A stretch of 64,000 nucleotides of DNA from JALZCH01 sp036387315. Its GTDB lineage: Bacteria; Acidobacteriota; Blastocatellia; Pyrinomonadales; Pyrinomonadaceae. Where the stretch lies: contig DASVTY010000026.1 of NCBI GenBank assembly GCA_036387315.1, forward strand, positions 13,567 through 77,566. The letters are read 5' to 3'. Below are positions 58,141 through 64,000 of this stretch, in pieces. How positions within the stretch are numbered: position 1 is the stretch's first letter; every line of letters begins with the position of its first letter. The position numbers and the translations under genes are program-made. The notes beneath the pieces are model-generated. The model made no database searches and was not told where the DNA came from. It worked only from the letters and a program-made list of their open reading frames with translations.

Positions 58141-58215
58141 GCATCGTTCGTCTAGCTGGTTTGAGGACAACTGTCTTGTAAACAGTAAACGGCGGTTCAA
58201 ATCCGTCACGATGCT
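58141..58215 (+). tRNA. tRNA-Thr(TGT)
   Basis: Acceptor GCATCGT/ACGATGC, anticodon loop CTTGTAA (TGT), T loop TTCAAAT. Confidence 0.92.
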
Positions 58216-58262
58216 CTTAATTTTCATTAAACTTATTGACAAAGAAAGGAGGCACGGGAAAC

Positions 58263-58823
58263 ATGTTAACAGGAAGAGTTTTATTACTAAATTTCTCTTA
58301 CGAACCGCTCGGAACGGTCGGTGTGGCGCGGGCGATGACATTGTTCATTCGCGGCGCGGTGACAATCGAAGAGTTTGACGGCGAAAACGTGCTGCGTTCC
58401 GTGCGGCAGACGTTTCGCGTGCCGAGCGTGATTCGTCTGCGTCATTACGTTTATTTGAAACGCAGCAAACAGGCGAAAGCGACTGTCCGGCGCGCACAGA
58501 TTTATATGCGCGATTCTTATCGCTGCCAATACTGCGGCGAACATAAATCGGCGGCAAATTTAACGCTCGACCATATTTTGCCGCGAGCGCAGGGCGGAAA
58601 TTCCGCGCCTGAAAATCTCGTCACGGCTTGCGAAAAATGCAACGGGCGCAAAGGCAACCGCACGCCCGAACAAGCCAGAATGCCGCTTTTGACCTCGCAA
58701 TCACTTCTCAAAGTCGGGCTTGACCGTGTTCTGCTTTGCCGTTACGCGGAATCGAAGCGCGAATGGAGAAAATACCTCTTCATCGAAGACGATTCGCTTG
58801 ACCGGCAGCGTCTTCACGCCTAA
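58263..58823 (+). CDS. HNH endonuclease
   Basis: 186 residues from ATG 58263; GGAGG at 58246 supports it over the longer frame. HNH core YRCQYCG...LTLDHILPRAQGG, then ENLVTACEKCNGRKGNRTPEQA with the zinc cysteines and catalytic His in DHI. The N-terminal half (GRVLLLNFSYEPLGTVGVARAM) is the domain that precedes HNH in a widespread bacterial subfamily with unproven function. It lies between tRNA-Thr and tRNA-Phe. Not obviously a homing enzyme. Confidence 0.85.
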   Translation: MLTGRVLLLNFSYEPLGTVGVARAMTLFIRGAVTIEEFDGENVLRSVRQTFRVPSVIRLRHYVYLKRSKQAKATVRRAQIYMRDSYRCQYCGEHKSAANLTLDHILPRAQGGNSAPENLVTACEKCNGRKGNRTPEQARMPLLTSQSLLKVGLDRVLLCRYAESKREWRKYLFIEDDSLDRQRLHA

Positions 58824-58824
58824 A

Positions 58825-58900
58825 AGAAACGATGAATTATGAACGCTGAGAGCTGAACTGATTTCAATTCGGCTTTAGTCGTTCTGCGTTCATCGTTTCT
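58825..58900. repeat. Palindrome AGAAACGATGAA... before tRNA-Phe
   Basis: AGAAACGATGA...GAACGC pairs with GCGTTCATCGTTTCT. Short-word intergenic palindrome; may terminate the HNH gene. Confidence 0.65.
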
Positions 58901-58904
58901 CCCC

Positions 58905-58976
58905 GGCTGGATAGCTGAGACAGATTAGCGCGACGCTGAAAACGTCGAGAGATTGGTGCGATGCCAATTCCAGCCA
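58905..58976 (+). tRNA. tRNA-Phe(GAA) with altered T loop
   Basis: Acceptor GGCTGGA/TCCAGCC, anticodon loop CTGAAAA (GAA). The T loop reads TGCGATG instead of TTCGANT, as in Yrl element C (TGCAATT). Confidence 0.87.
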
Positions 58977-59004
58977 CTTTATTTATTTTGCAGGAGATTT
59001 GAAA

Positions 59005-59760
59005 ATGTCAGAGAAACAAACGCTTTACGACGATTCGATTTTTTATGATTTGGTACACGGCGAATTTGCGCCGCCCGAAACGCTCGCTTTTTATGAAGAC
59101 AAAATCGCGCTTTACGGTTCGCCCGTTTTAGAGTTGGCTTGCGGCAGCGGCGCTTACGTTATTCCGCTGGCTGAAAAAGGGGTTGATGTTGTCGGCATTG
59201 ATATTTCCGATGAAATGCTAAGCCGCGCCAAAGAAAAAGCGGCAGCGCGAAACGTCTCTCTTGATTTAAGGAAAGGCGACATTCGTGATTTTGAATTAAA
59301 TCAAAAATTCCCTTTGATATTGCTGCTCGGCAATTCATTACAGCATCTTTTAACGCGCGAAGATGTCGAAAAATGCTTTGCAGCAGTCAAACAACACTTA
59401 ACGCCAAACGGAAGATTCATTATTGAAGTCTTTAATCCGTCTTTGAAAATACTCACGCGACCTGCGGATGAAAACGTCCTCGATTCGGAATACGAAACCG
59501 AAGCAGGAAAAATGACTTTAATCGGAAGGGTAAATTACGACGCCGCGACGCAGATAAACCACATCGCTTGGATTTATCAAAACGTAATGACAGGTAAGAG
59601 CAAACATTTTTCCTTTGCGATGCGGCAGTTTTTCCCGCAGGAATTCGATGCTTTGCTGCATTACAACGGTTTTCAAATTGAACAGAAATTTGGCAATCGT
59701 GACGGTTCTCCTTTCGAGAGCAGTTCTTTGCGCCAAATTGTTGTCGCCAGCCTCACTTAA
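59005..59760 (+). CDS. Class I SAM-dependent methyltransferase in the tRNA array
   Basis: 251 residues from ATG 59005 (AGGAG 8 bases before). Motif I VLELACGSGAYVIPLAEKG, acidic motif II VVGIDIS, and motif IV LILLLGNSLQHLLT. The fold family is broad; small-molecule, tRNA or protein substrates are all possible. It is flanked by tRNA-Phe and tRNA-Arg, so a tRNA substrate is tempting but unproven. Confidence 0.85.
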   Translation: MSEKQTLYDDSIFYDLVHGEFAPPETLAFYEDKIALYGSPVLELACGSGAYVIPLAEKGVDVVGIDISDEMLSRAKEKAAARNVSLDLRKGDIRDFELNQKFPLILLLGNSLQHLLTREDVEKCFAAVKQHLTPNGRFIIEVFNPSLKILTRPADENVLDSEYETEAGKMTLIGRVNYDAATQINHIAWIYQNVMTGKSKHFSFAMRQFFPQEFDALLHYNGFQIEQKFGNRDGSPFESSSLRQIVVASLT

Positions 59761-59771
59761 ACCATTTTTAC

Positions 59772-59847
59772 AGCCGATTAGTTCAGTGGAATTCAGAACG
59801 CTTGATTACGAATCAAGAGGTCGCGGGTTCGAGTCCCGCATCGGCTT
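59772..59847 (+). tRNA. tRNA-Arg(ACG)
   Basis: Acceptor AGCCGAT/ATCGGCT, anticodon stem CTTGA/TCAAG, loop TTACGAA (ACG, expected to be read as inosine). Confidence 0.92.
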
Positions 59848-59852
59848 TTTGG

Positions 59853-59920
59853 GAATGATGAATTATGAATGATGAATAATGAATTAAAAATCAGTTCATC
59901 ATTCATCGTTCATAATTCAC
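59853..59920. repeat. Palindrome of GAATGATGAA words
   Basis: GAATGATGAATTATGAATGATG and the complementary TTCATCATTCATCGTTCATAATTC words flank an A-rich centre, between tRNA-Arg and tRNA-Lys. Confidence 0.7.
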
Positions 59921-59931
59921 CGTTTTCTTCC

Positions 59932-60006
59932 GGGTTGGTAGCCAAGTTGGATTAAGGCATTCGCCTTTTAAGCGAGGTATCGCGGGTTCGAGTCCCGCCC
60001 GACCCA
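59932..60006 (+). tRNA. tRNA-Lys(TTT)
   Basis: Acceptor GGGTTGG/CCGACCC, anticodon loop CTTTTAA (TTT), discriminator A, T arm GCGGG/CCCGC. Confidence 0.92.
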
Positions 60007-60013
60007 CTTTCAA

Positions 60014-60087
60014 CAATTACGAATTTCAAATTACGAATTACGAAGTTTTGTTTCATTCGTAATTCGTAATTTGAAATTCGTAATTGA
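60014..60087. repeat. ATTACGAA-type palindrome, copy 4
   Basis: Arms AATTACGAATTTCAAATTACG and complement around GAAGTTTTGTTTC, between tRNA-Lys and tRNA-Ile. Confidence 0.8.
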
Positions 60088-60091
60088 TTCG

Positions 60092-60163
60092 CGCGGTGTA
60101 GCTTAATGGAAAAGCGAACGACCGATAATCGTTAGATTGAAGGTTCGATTCTTTCCACCGCGA
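60092..60163 (+). tRNA. tRNA-Ile(GAT) with C33
   Basis: Acceptor CGCGGTG/CACCGCG, anticodon stem AACGA/TCGTT, loop CCGATAA (GAT) with C in place of U33. Discriminator A. Confidence 0.87.
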
Positions 60164-60176
60164 CTTCTCTTGTTTT

Positions 60177-60310
60177 GCGTCGAATGCTCGTGGAACTACA
60201 TGCCTTCCAAGCCGTAGGTCGTTGGTTCAAATCCAACCAAATTGAGGCAACTCAATTTGTAGCTCAGTCAGGATAGAGCAACGAAACGTTTCACAAATTC
60301 TTGTCGTCGC
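60177..60310 (+). ncRNA. Y-RNA-like (Yrl) element D with permuted tRNA mimic
   Basis: About 134 nt closed by GCGTCGA/TCGTCGC (one T-T mismatch). Inside: T arm GTTGG-TTCAAAT-CCAAC (60221-60237), CAAATTG (60238-60244) pairing fully with CAATTTG (60253-60259), then TA and D stem GCTC/GAGC (60262-60279). The 5' CGAATGC...GGAACTACAT and 3' TTGTCG blocks match the other elements. Confidence 0.75.
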
Positions 60311-60322
60311 TTTTCACACTAT

Positions 60323-60426
60323 GGGCGAATGCTGAAAGGACTACATCCTCCAGTTGCGCTGGAATATTGGAGTATTCCGCCGATCCTAAGCTGTTCGGTT
60401 GCGCGGTCTTTTCCCTTTTGTCGCCC
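60323..60426 (+). ncRNA. Y-RNA-like (Yrl) element E
   Basis: 104 nt closed by GGGCGA/TCGCCC. 5' CGAATGCTG...GGACTACATC and 3' TTTTGTCGCCC blocks are conserved. The middle (CTCCAGTTGCGCTGGAA and following) forms its own hairpins but no clear T or D arm. It lies 125 bp before the Ro60-like gene. Confidence 0.6.
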
Positions 60427-60433
60427 TTAAAAA

Positions 60434-60508
60434 AGTGAGCAGTAAGCGGTGAGCAGTGAGCAGAAAGAGATTCTTAATCTGCCCACTGCTCACCGCTTAC
60501 TGCTCACT
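60434..60508. repeat. Palindrome of GTGAGCAGT words
   Basis: AGTGAGCAGTAAGCGGTGAG and its complement flank AAAGAGATTCTTAAT, immediately upstream of the Ro60-like gene. Same style as the other word palindromes, with another word. Confidence 0.8.
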
Positions 60509-60550
60509 CCCTACAGAATGCAAAAACTTGTCTGAAAGGAGACTAAAACA

Positions 60551-62125
60551 ATGGCAAATAAAAATTTATTTCAAACGGTGAAAGGTTTGTTCACGCCGAA
60601 AGCCGACACAATTAACGAAGCCGGCGGATTGGCTTACGAGCTAACGCCGAAACAAGCGCTGGCGCAATTTGCTGCGACTGGCACGCTCAACACAACTTTT
60701 TACGCCGATGCGGGCGAACAGCTCGACAAAATTCTCGGTTTTTGCGAATCAATCGAACCGGAATTCATCGCCAAAACCGCCGTCTTCGCGCGTTCGCGCG
60801 GTTATATGAAAGACGTTCCGGCGCTGCTTTGCGCCGTTTTGTCGGTCAAAGACAAGGAATTGCTCGCCAGAGTTTTTCCGCGAGTGATTGACAACGGCAA
60901 GATGCTGCGTAATTTCGTGCAGATTATGCGTTCCGGCGCGGTCGGTCGTAAATCGCTCGGAACTGCGCCGAAACGTCAGGTGCGCGAATGGTTTGAAGCT
61001 CGCAAACCGGAACAGATTTTCAAACAATCGGTCGGACAATCGCCTTCGTTCGGCGACATCTTGAAAATGGTTCACCCGAAACCTGCTTCCGCCGAACACG
61101 AAGCGCTGTTCGGTTATTTAATCGGGCGCGAATTTAAAATCGAGCTGCTGCCGGACGCGGCGAAAGCCTTTGAGCTTTTCAAAGTCGGATTGATCGAAGA
61201 TGTGCCCGACGTGCCGTTTCAAATGCTGACTTCCCTTCCCTTGGAAACAAAGGATTGGAAGGCAATCGCCAGAAACGCCGGTTGGACGATGACTCGTATG
61301 AACTTGAACACCTTCCAGCGTCACGGCGTTTTTGCTGACTCGGAAATGGTCAAGCTCATCGCAAACCGCCTTCGCGACCGCGAAGCGATCAAACGCGCCC
61401 GCGTCTTTCCGTACCAGCTTTTGGCTGCGTACAGAATGGCGGAAAACAACCGCGAGATTCCGCGCCAAATCACCGATGCGTTACAGGACGCACTGGAAAT
61501 CGCGCTGGAAAACATTCCTGAAATCGAAGGAAAAGTTTATATTTTTCCCGACATTTCAGGCTCGATGCATTCATCTGTGACGGGTTTTCGCAAAGGCTCG
61601 ACTTCGGCAGTTCGCTGCATTGACGTAGCGGCTCTGGTCGCGGCGGCGATTTTGCGTAAAAATTCGGCGGCGGAAGTCATTCCGTTTGAAAGCAAAGTCG
61701 TAAAAGTCTCGCTCAATCCGCGCGATTCGGTAATGACCAACGCCAACAAGCTGGCAAGCCTGCCCTGCGGCGGAACAAACTGCTCAGCGCCTTTGCGCGA
61801 ATTGAATCGCCATAAATCAAAAGGCGATTTAATTATCTACGTTTCGGACAACGAATCGTGGATTGACACGCCGATTCACGGACAGTTCGGCGGAAGCGGA
61901 ACTGAAACGATGAAACAGTGGAACGAGTTCAAATCGCGCAACGCGGATGCGAAGCTCGTCTGCATTGACATTCAACCTTACAGCCATACCCAAGCCAAGT
62001 CGCGCGCAGACATCCTAAACATCGGCGGATTTTCCGACCACGTTTTTGAAGTCATCAGCGAGTTTGCCAAAGGCACTCTCGGCGCAGAGCACTGGATTGG
62101 TGTGATTGAAAACATTGAATTGTAA
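60551..62125 (+). CDS. Ro60-family (TROVE plus von Willebrand A) RNA-binding protein
   Basis: 524 residues. A helical-repeat TROVE ring (about 30-325, with ALAQFAATGTLNTTFYA and FCESIEPEFIAKTAVFARSRGYMKDVPALL) is followed by a von Willebrand A domain (about 327-520) whose MIDAS is intact: D334-S336-S338 (PDISGSM), T409 (CGGTN) and D433 (VSDNE). Ro proteins bind Y RNAs on the outer ring and scan misfolded or cut RNAs through the central hole, often with PNPase. AGGAG 10 bases upstream fixes the ATG. Five Yrl-like elements and RtcB in the same region fit this role. Confidence 0.93.
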   Translation: MANKNLFQTVKGLFTPKADTINEAGGLAYELTPKQALAQFAATGTLNTTFYADAGEQLDKILGFCESIEPEFIAKTAVFARSRGYMKDVPALLCAVLSVKDKELLARVFPRVIDNGKMLRNFVQIMRSGAVGRKSLGTAPKRQVREWFEARKPEQIFKQSVGQSPSFGDILKMVHPKPASAEHEALFGYLIGREFKIELLPDAAKAFELFKVGLIEDVPDVPFQMLTSLPLETKDWKAIARNAGWTMTRMNLNTFQRHGVFADSEMVKLIANRLRDREAIKRARVFPYQLLAAYRMAENNREIPRQITDALQDALEIALENIPEIEGKVYIFPDISGSMHSSVTGFRKGSTSAVRCIDVAALVAAAILRKNSAAEVIPFESKVVKVSLNPRDSVMTNANKLASLPCGGTNCSAPLRELNRHKSKGDLIIYVSDNESWIDTPIHGQFGGSGTETMKQWNEFKSRNADAKLVCIDIQPYSHTQAKSRADILNIGGFSDHVFEVISEFAKGTLGAEHWIGVIENIEL

Positions 62126-62132
62126 AATGAAA

Positions 62133-62168
62133 AGGAGAGCACAGGATATTTTTGTTTTGTGCTCTCTT
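62133..62168 (+). terminator. Terminator of the Ro60-like gene
   Basis: AGAGCAC and GTGCTCT arms with a T-rich loop, followed by TTTAT. Confidence 0.7.
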
Positions 62169-62178
62169 TATAAATATT

Positions 62179-63165
62179 ATGAAAAATAAACAGTTACCGC
62201 CTAAACAATTTTGTATTCCTTTTGTAGTGAATGAAAAAGCATACGCGTTCTGGGATAATGATATTCAGGAGCTTAATTTGAGATTTATAAATCAAATTGA
62301 TTCTGAGTATTTTGAATACATTGCTCAACTAAATCTTAGTTTGTTAAACGGAGAAGGAAATGAAAAGAAGACAAGACAACACGCCGCAATGAATATGCGA
62401 ATTGCTTACTCTCAAGGATTGGAGGTTTTATTTTCATTCATATTTGCTGCTATTCAAGCTCATGACTGTATTATTGGTTGGTTTCTAAAATACAGAAATC
62501 AAGATTTGCTTGATATTGCAGAAAAATTTCGGGACGGTAAAGAAATCTATACAAAACTTGCGCTGCCAGTTAGTAACTTTAGAGATTTTGCAAATATAGT
62601 TTTTGCAGGTGTTGAAAGAGATAGATATTCAAAAAAAATCGAACAATTTGGTTACCTTTGGAATCATTTTTTCAAGGATTTTTTAGATGAAAAAATAGAT
62701 AAAGAATACAACAGTTTAAAACATGGACTTCGAGTTGAGATGGGTGGAAGGCAATATTTGATGGGGCTTCCAGAATTTAAAGGAAAACCGGTTGAAAACC
62801 AACAATGGCGCGTTGTTTCTCAGAGCGAATTCGGAACAGCCTTTTTTATTTCAGAACAAATTGATAAGACGCCCAATCATATTGTTCATAGACATTCAAG
62901 AAACTGGCATCCTGAAAATTACTTTCATGGATTGATGCTCATTTCAACATCAATCAAAAATATTCTTGTTTTATTGAATAAGATCAATGGTAGTAAAAAA
63001 GATGTAAACTACTACTTTCCAAATGATGAATACTTCTCCGAACTACCTTGGGCAGTTGCCAATACAGTTTGTTTAACTCGGCACTCTACAATTGATACAA
63101 ATAAAATACCTTTATTAACAAAAGAAGATATTCTATCCATTTATCAAACGGAGGAAACGGATTAG
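62179..63165 (+). CDS. Unknown AT-rich gene product
   Basis: 328 residues from ATG 62179 (MKNKQLPPKQF); nine further upstream codons overlap the terminator. The protein is helical and soluble, with many aromatic and histidine residues (PNHIVHRHSRNWHPENYFHGL) and no motif I can name. The AT-rich codon use differs from its neighbours and suggests acquisition. It stands between the Ro60-like gene and a toxin-antitoxin pair. Confidence 0.6.
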   Translation: MKNKQLPPKQFCIPFVVNEKAYAFWDNDIQELNLRFINQIDSEYFEYIAQLNLSLLNGEGNEKKTRQHAAMNMRIAYSQGLEVLFSFIFAAIQAHDCIIGWFLKYRNQDLLDIAEKFRDGKEIYTKLALPVSNFRDFANIVFAGVERDRYSKKIEQFGYLWNHFFKDFLDEKIDKEYNSLKHGLRVEMGGRQYLMGLPEFKGKPVENQQWRVVSQSEFGTAFFISEQIDKTPNHIVHRHSRNWHPENYFHGLMLISTSIKNILVLLNKINGSKKDVNYYFPNDEYFSELPWAVANTVCLTRHSTIDTNKIPLLTKEDILSIYQTEETD

Positions 63166-63518
63166 CTTTTGATAGGCAAGTATATAACTTGGTTCAGCCA
63201 TTCATTTTCCAAGCTGCATTCAGCAATTAAAATCAATTCTTCGATTGCTTCGCCAATTGGAGTATCTTGTGAAATTTCAATCACACCTGGCATTTTCAAA
63301 CCTTGTTCGACACGATCAAAAGCGTGTTTGCTCATTGTCGTTACATCGTGAGTTAAGATGATGCGGTTTTCGTTTGCCGCCCATTCCAAAACTTCCGAGT
63401 CCGGTTGCATCATTAAACCAACGTCTTGCACTCTAACAACATCGAGGGAAGGCAAGCGACGCTTCAAACCGCGTAAAATACGACGGTTAAAATCTTCGTC
63501 GGTAAGGAAACGAATCAT
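63162..63518 (-). CDS. DUF5615 PIN-like toxin
   Basis: 118 residues from ATG 63518 (MIRFLTDEDFNRRI), the usual start and size for the family. The PIN-like acidic residues are visible in LTDEDFN, and THDVTT and DSEVLEWA follow. DUF5615 proteins are predicted ribonuclease-like toxins paired with DUF433. It begins 7 bp after the DUF433 stop codon, so the two are one operon. Its end overlaps the opposing AT-rich gene by 4 bp. Confidence 0.82.
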   Translation of the reverse strand: MIRFLTDEDFNRRILRGLKRRLPSLDVVRVQDVGLMMQPDSEVLEWAANENRIILTHDVTTMSKHAFDRVEQGLKMPGVIEISQDTPIGEAIEELILIAECSLENEWLNQVIYLPIKS

Positions 63519-63525
63519 AAACACT

Positions 63526-63858
63526 TTAGGCGGCTTTGCGTCTGCGAGCAAGAAGTCTTTCGCGGATTCCTTGCGGATTGCAGCGAGCTTCGATTTGTTG
63601 GCGCAGTTGCTCGCGCTGCACTTTTCTTCGTTCTAAATAATTTTCAACTTCCTCAAGGTTTTGCAGGTAATAGCTGATAACCGCATAGACTTCGCTCAAT
63701 TCGAGCGAATCGTAATCTTCGACAATCTGTTCTGGCGTTGCGCCTTGACTGAAAGCAATAATTACGGTGTCCAAAGAAACACGGGAATTGCCGATGCGAA
63801 GTACGCCCGCTTCGGTTTCGGTCAACTTGATTTCGGAAGTTGATACAATCACGCTCAT
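63526..63858 (-). CDS. DUF433 antitoxin-like protein
   Basis: 110 residues from ATG 63858 (MSVIVSTSEIKL). The core RVSLDTVIIAFSQGATPEQIVEDYDSLELSEVYAVISYYL is the DUF433 helix-turn-helix, read here in parts. The C-terminus is a basic helix (EARCNPQGIRERLLARRRK). It pairs with the downstream DUF5615 gene in a toxin-antitoxin module and should autoregulate it. No clear ribosome site is seen before the ATG. Confidence 0.85.
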   Translation of the reverse strand: MSVIVSTSEIKLTETEAGVLRIGNSRVSLDTVIIAFSQGATPEQIVEDYDSLELSEVYAVISYYLQNLEEVENYLERRKVQREQLRQQIEARCNPQGIRERLLARRRKAA

Positions 63859-63934
63859 AAACAAAATATAGCACTAAAGGCTTAGTTTGTATCGTTTAAA
63901 TCTATCCTTATGAATAAGGGAGAACTGCCAAATA

Positions 63935-63962
63935 AAAAAGCGAGGTGTTAACCTCGCTTTTT
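63935..63962. terminator. Hairpin terminator near the window end
   Basis: AAAAAGCGAGGT pairs with ACCTCGCTTTTT around GTTA. It may end a gene lying beyond the right edge. Confidence 0.8.
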
Positions 63963-64000
63963 CCAAAATAATAAAAGCCGTAAAACTTTTATTAGTAATT

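Larger units (their letters stand above)
53465..60426 (+). other. Array of 24 tRNAs and five Y-RNA-like elements with RNA-handling genes
   Basis: All tRNAs lie on the plus strand. In order: Tyr, Trp, Ser, Asn, Val, Met, Gln, Gly, Arg, Gly, Cys, Leu, Ala, Leu, Glu, Ser, His, Asp, Pro, Thr, Phe, Arg, Lys, Ile. Their anticodons cover every amino acid; only AUA and CGG lack an obvious reader. Protein genes within or beside it are two HNH nucleases, an unknown 111-residue protein, RtcB, a methyltransferase and the Ro60-like protein. Several tRNAs lack an encoded CCA. No integrase or phage structural gene is seen. Confidence 0.85.

Noticed and set aside
53465..62125. Prophage or phage remnant
   Set aside because: HNH genes and tRNAs are common in phages, but no capsid, tail, packaging or integrase gene is present, and RtcB, Ro60 and ThiL neighbours look chromosomal.
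1..64000. CRISPR array
   Set aside because: No regularly spaced direct repeats with unique spacers; the short-word palindromes are not separated by spacers of constant length.

Overview
The window looks like chromosomal DNA of a heterotrophic, mostly Gram-negative-type bacterium, most plausibly an acidobacterium of the Blastocatellia/Pyrinomonas kind. This is an inference from gene content (secreted dockerin-like proteins, zinc-ribbon membrane protein, a speA / deoxyhypusine-synthase-like / speB polyamine cluster, MeaB with methylmalonyl-CoA epimerase), moderate GC and many intergenic palindromes built from repeated short words. No rRNA, CRISPR array or integrase gene is visible.

Layout. 0-8 kb: SemiSWEET, an MgtE-like cytosolic protein paired with an unusual Nramp transporter, and small stress-type proteins (PA2169-like, metallothionein, YggT, lmo0937-like, YtxH) around a sigma-54 response regulator. 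8-15 kb: a secreted glycine-zipper protein behind a textbook sigma-54 promoter, an isolated integron-cassette-like SMI1/KNR4 gene, topoisomerase IB, YihY, GlsB and a BON protein. 15-23.5 kb: a ten-gene minus-strand operon (MeaB, a PD-(D/E)xK-like protein, epimerase, two tandem parvulins, MBL hydrolase, MTA phosphorylase, secreted repeat-type protein, VOC protein, PfkB kinase). 23.7-32.5 kb: ordinary single genes. 33.1-37.2 kb: a four-gene RiPP-type cluster: VioB-like ferritin-fold protein, a 301-residue precursor-like protein with 22 cysteines and seven C-terminal Cys repeats, a DUF692/MNIO enzyme and a DUF2063 partner. 37.6-53 kb: glnA, a pilin, arginine-to-putrescine genes, DegP/HtrA, rmlA, a dockerin-like secreted protein, tRNA-Pro(GGG), MerR regulator and thiL.

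53.4-62.1 kb is the most striking part. By hand folding I find 24 tRNA genes whose anticodons together specify all 20 amino acids, several structurally odd (C33 in Val, Ala and Ile; Leu tRNAs without the long variable arm; a degraded Trp). Interleaved are five Y-RNA-like (Yrl) elements sharing a closing stem and a conserved 5' block; two contain a clean circularly permuted tRNA mimic. The protein genes among them are RtcB RNA ligase, a Ro60/TROVE protein, two HNH nucleases, a methyltransferase and a small unknown. I infer an accessory 'spare tRNA set plus RNA repair and quality control' island.

The right end holds an AT-rich gene of unknown function and a DUF433/DUF5615 toxin-antitoxin pair. 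Regulatory themes are three sigma-54 promoters, in-phase GTAC repeats in front of two stress-gene clusters, and many intergenic hairpin repeats.
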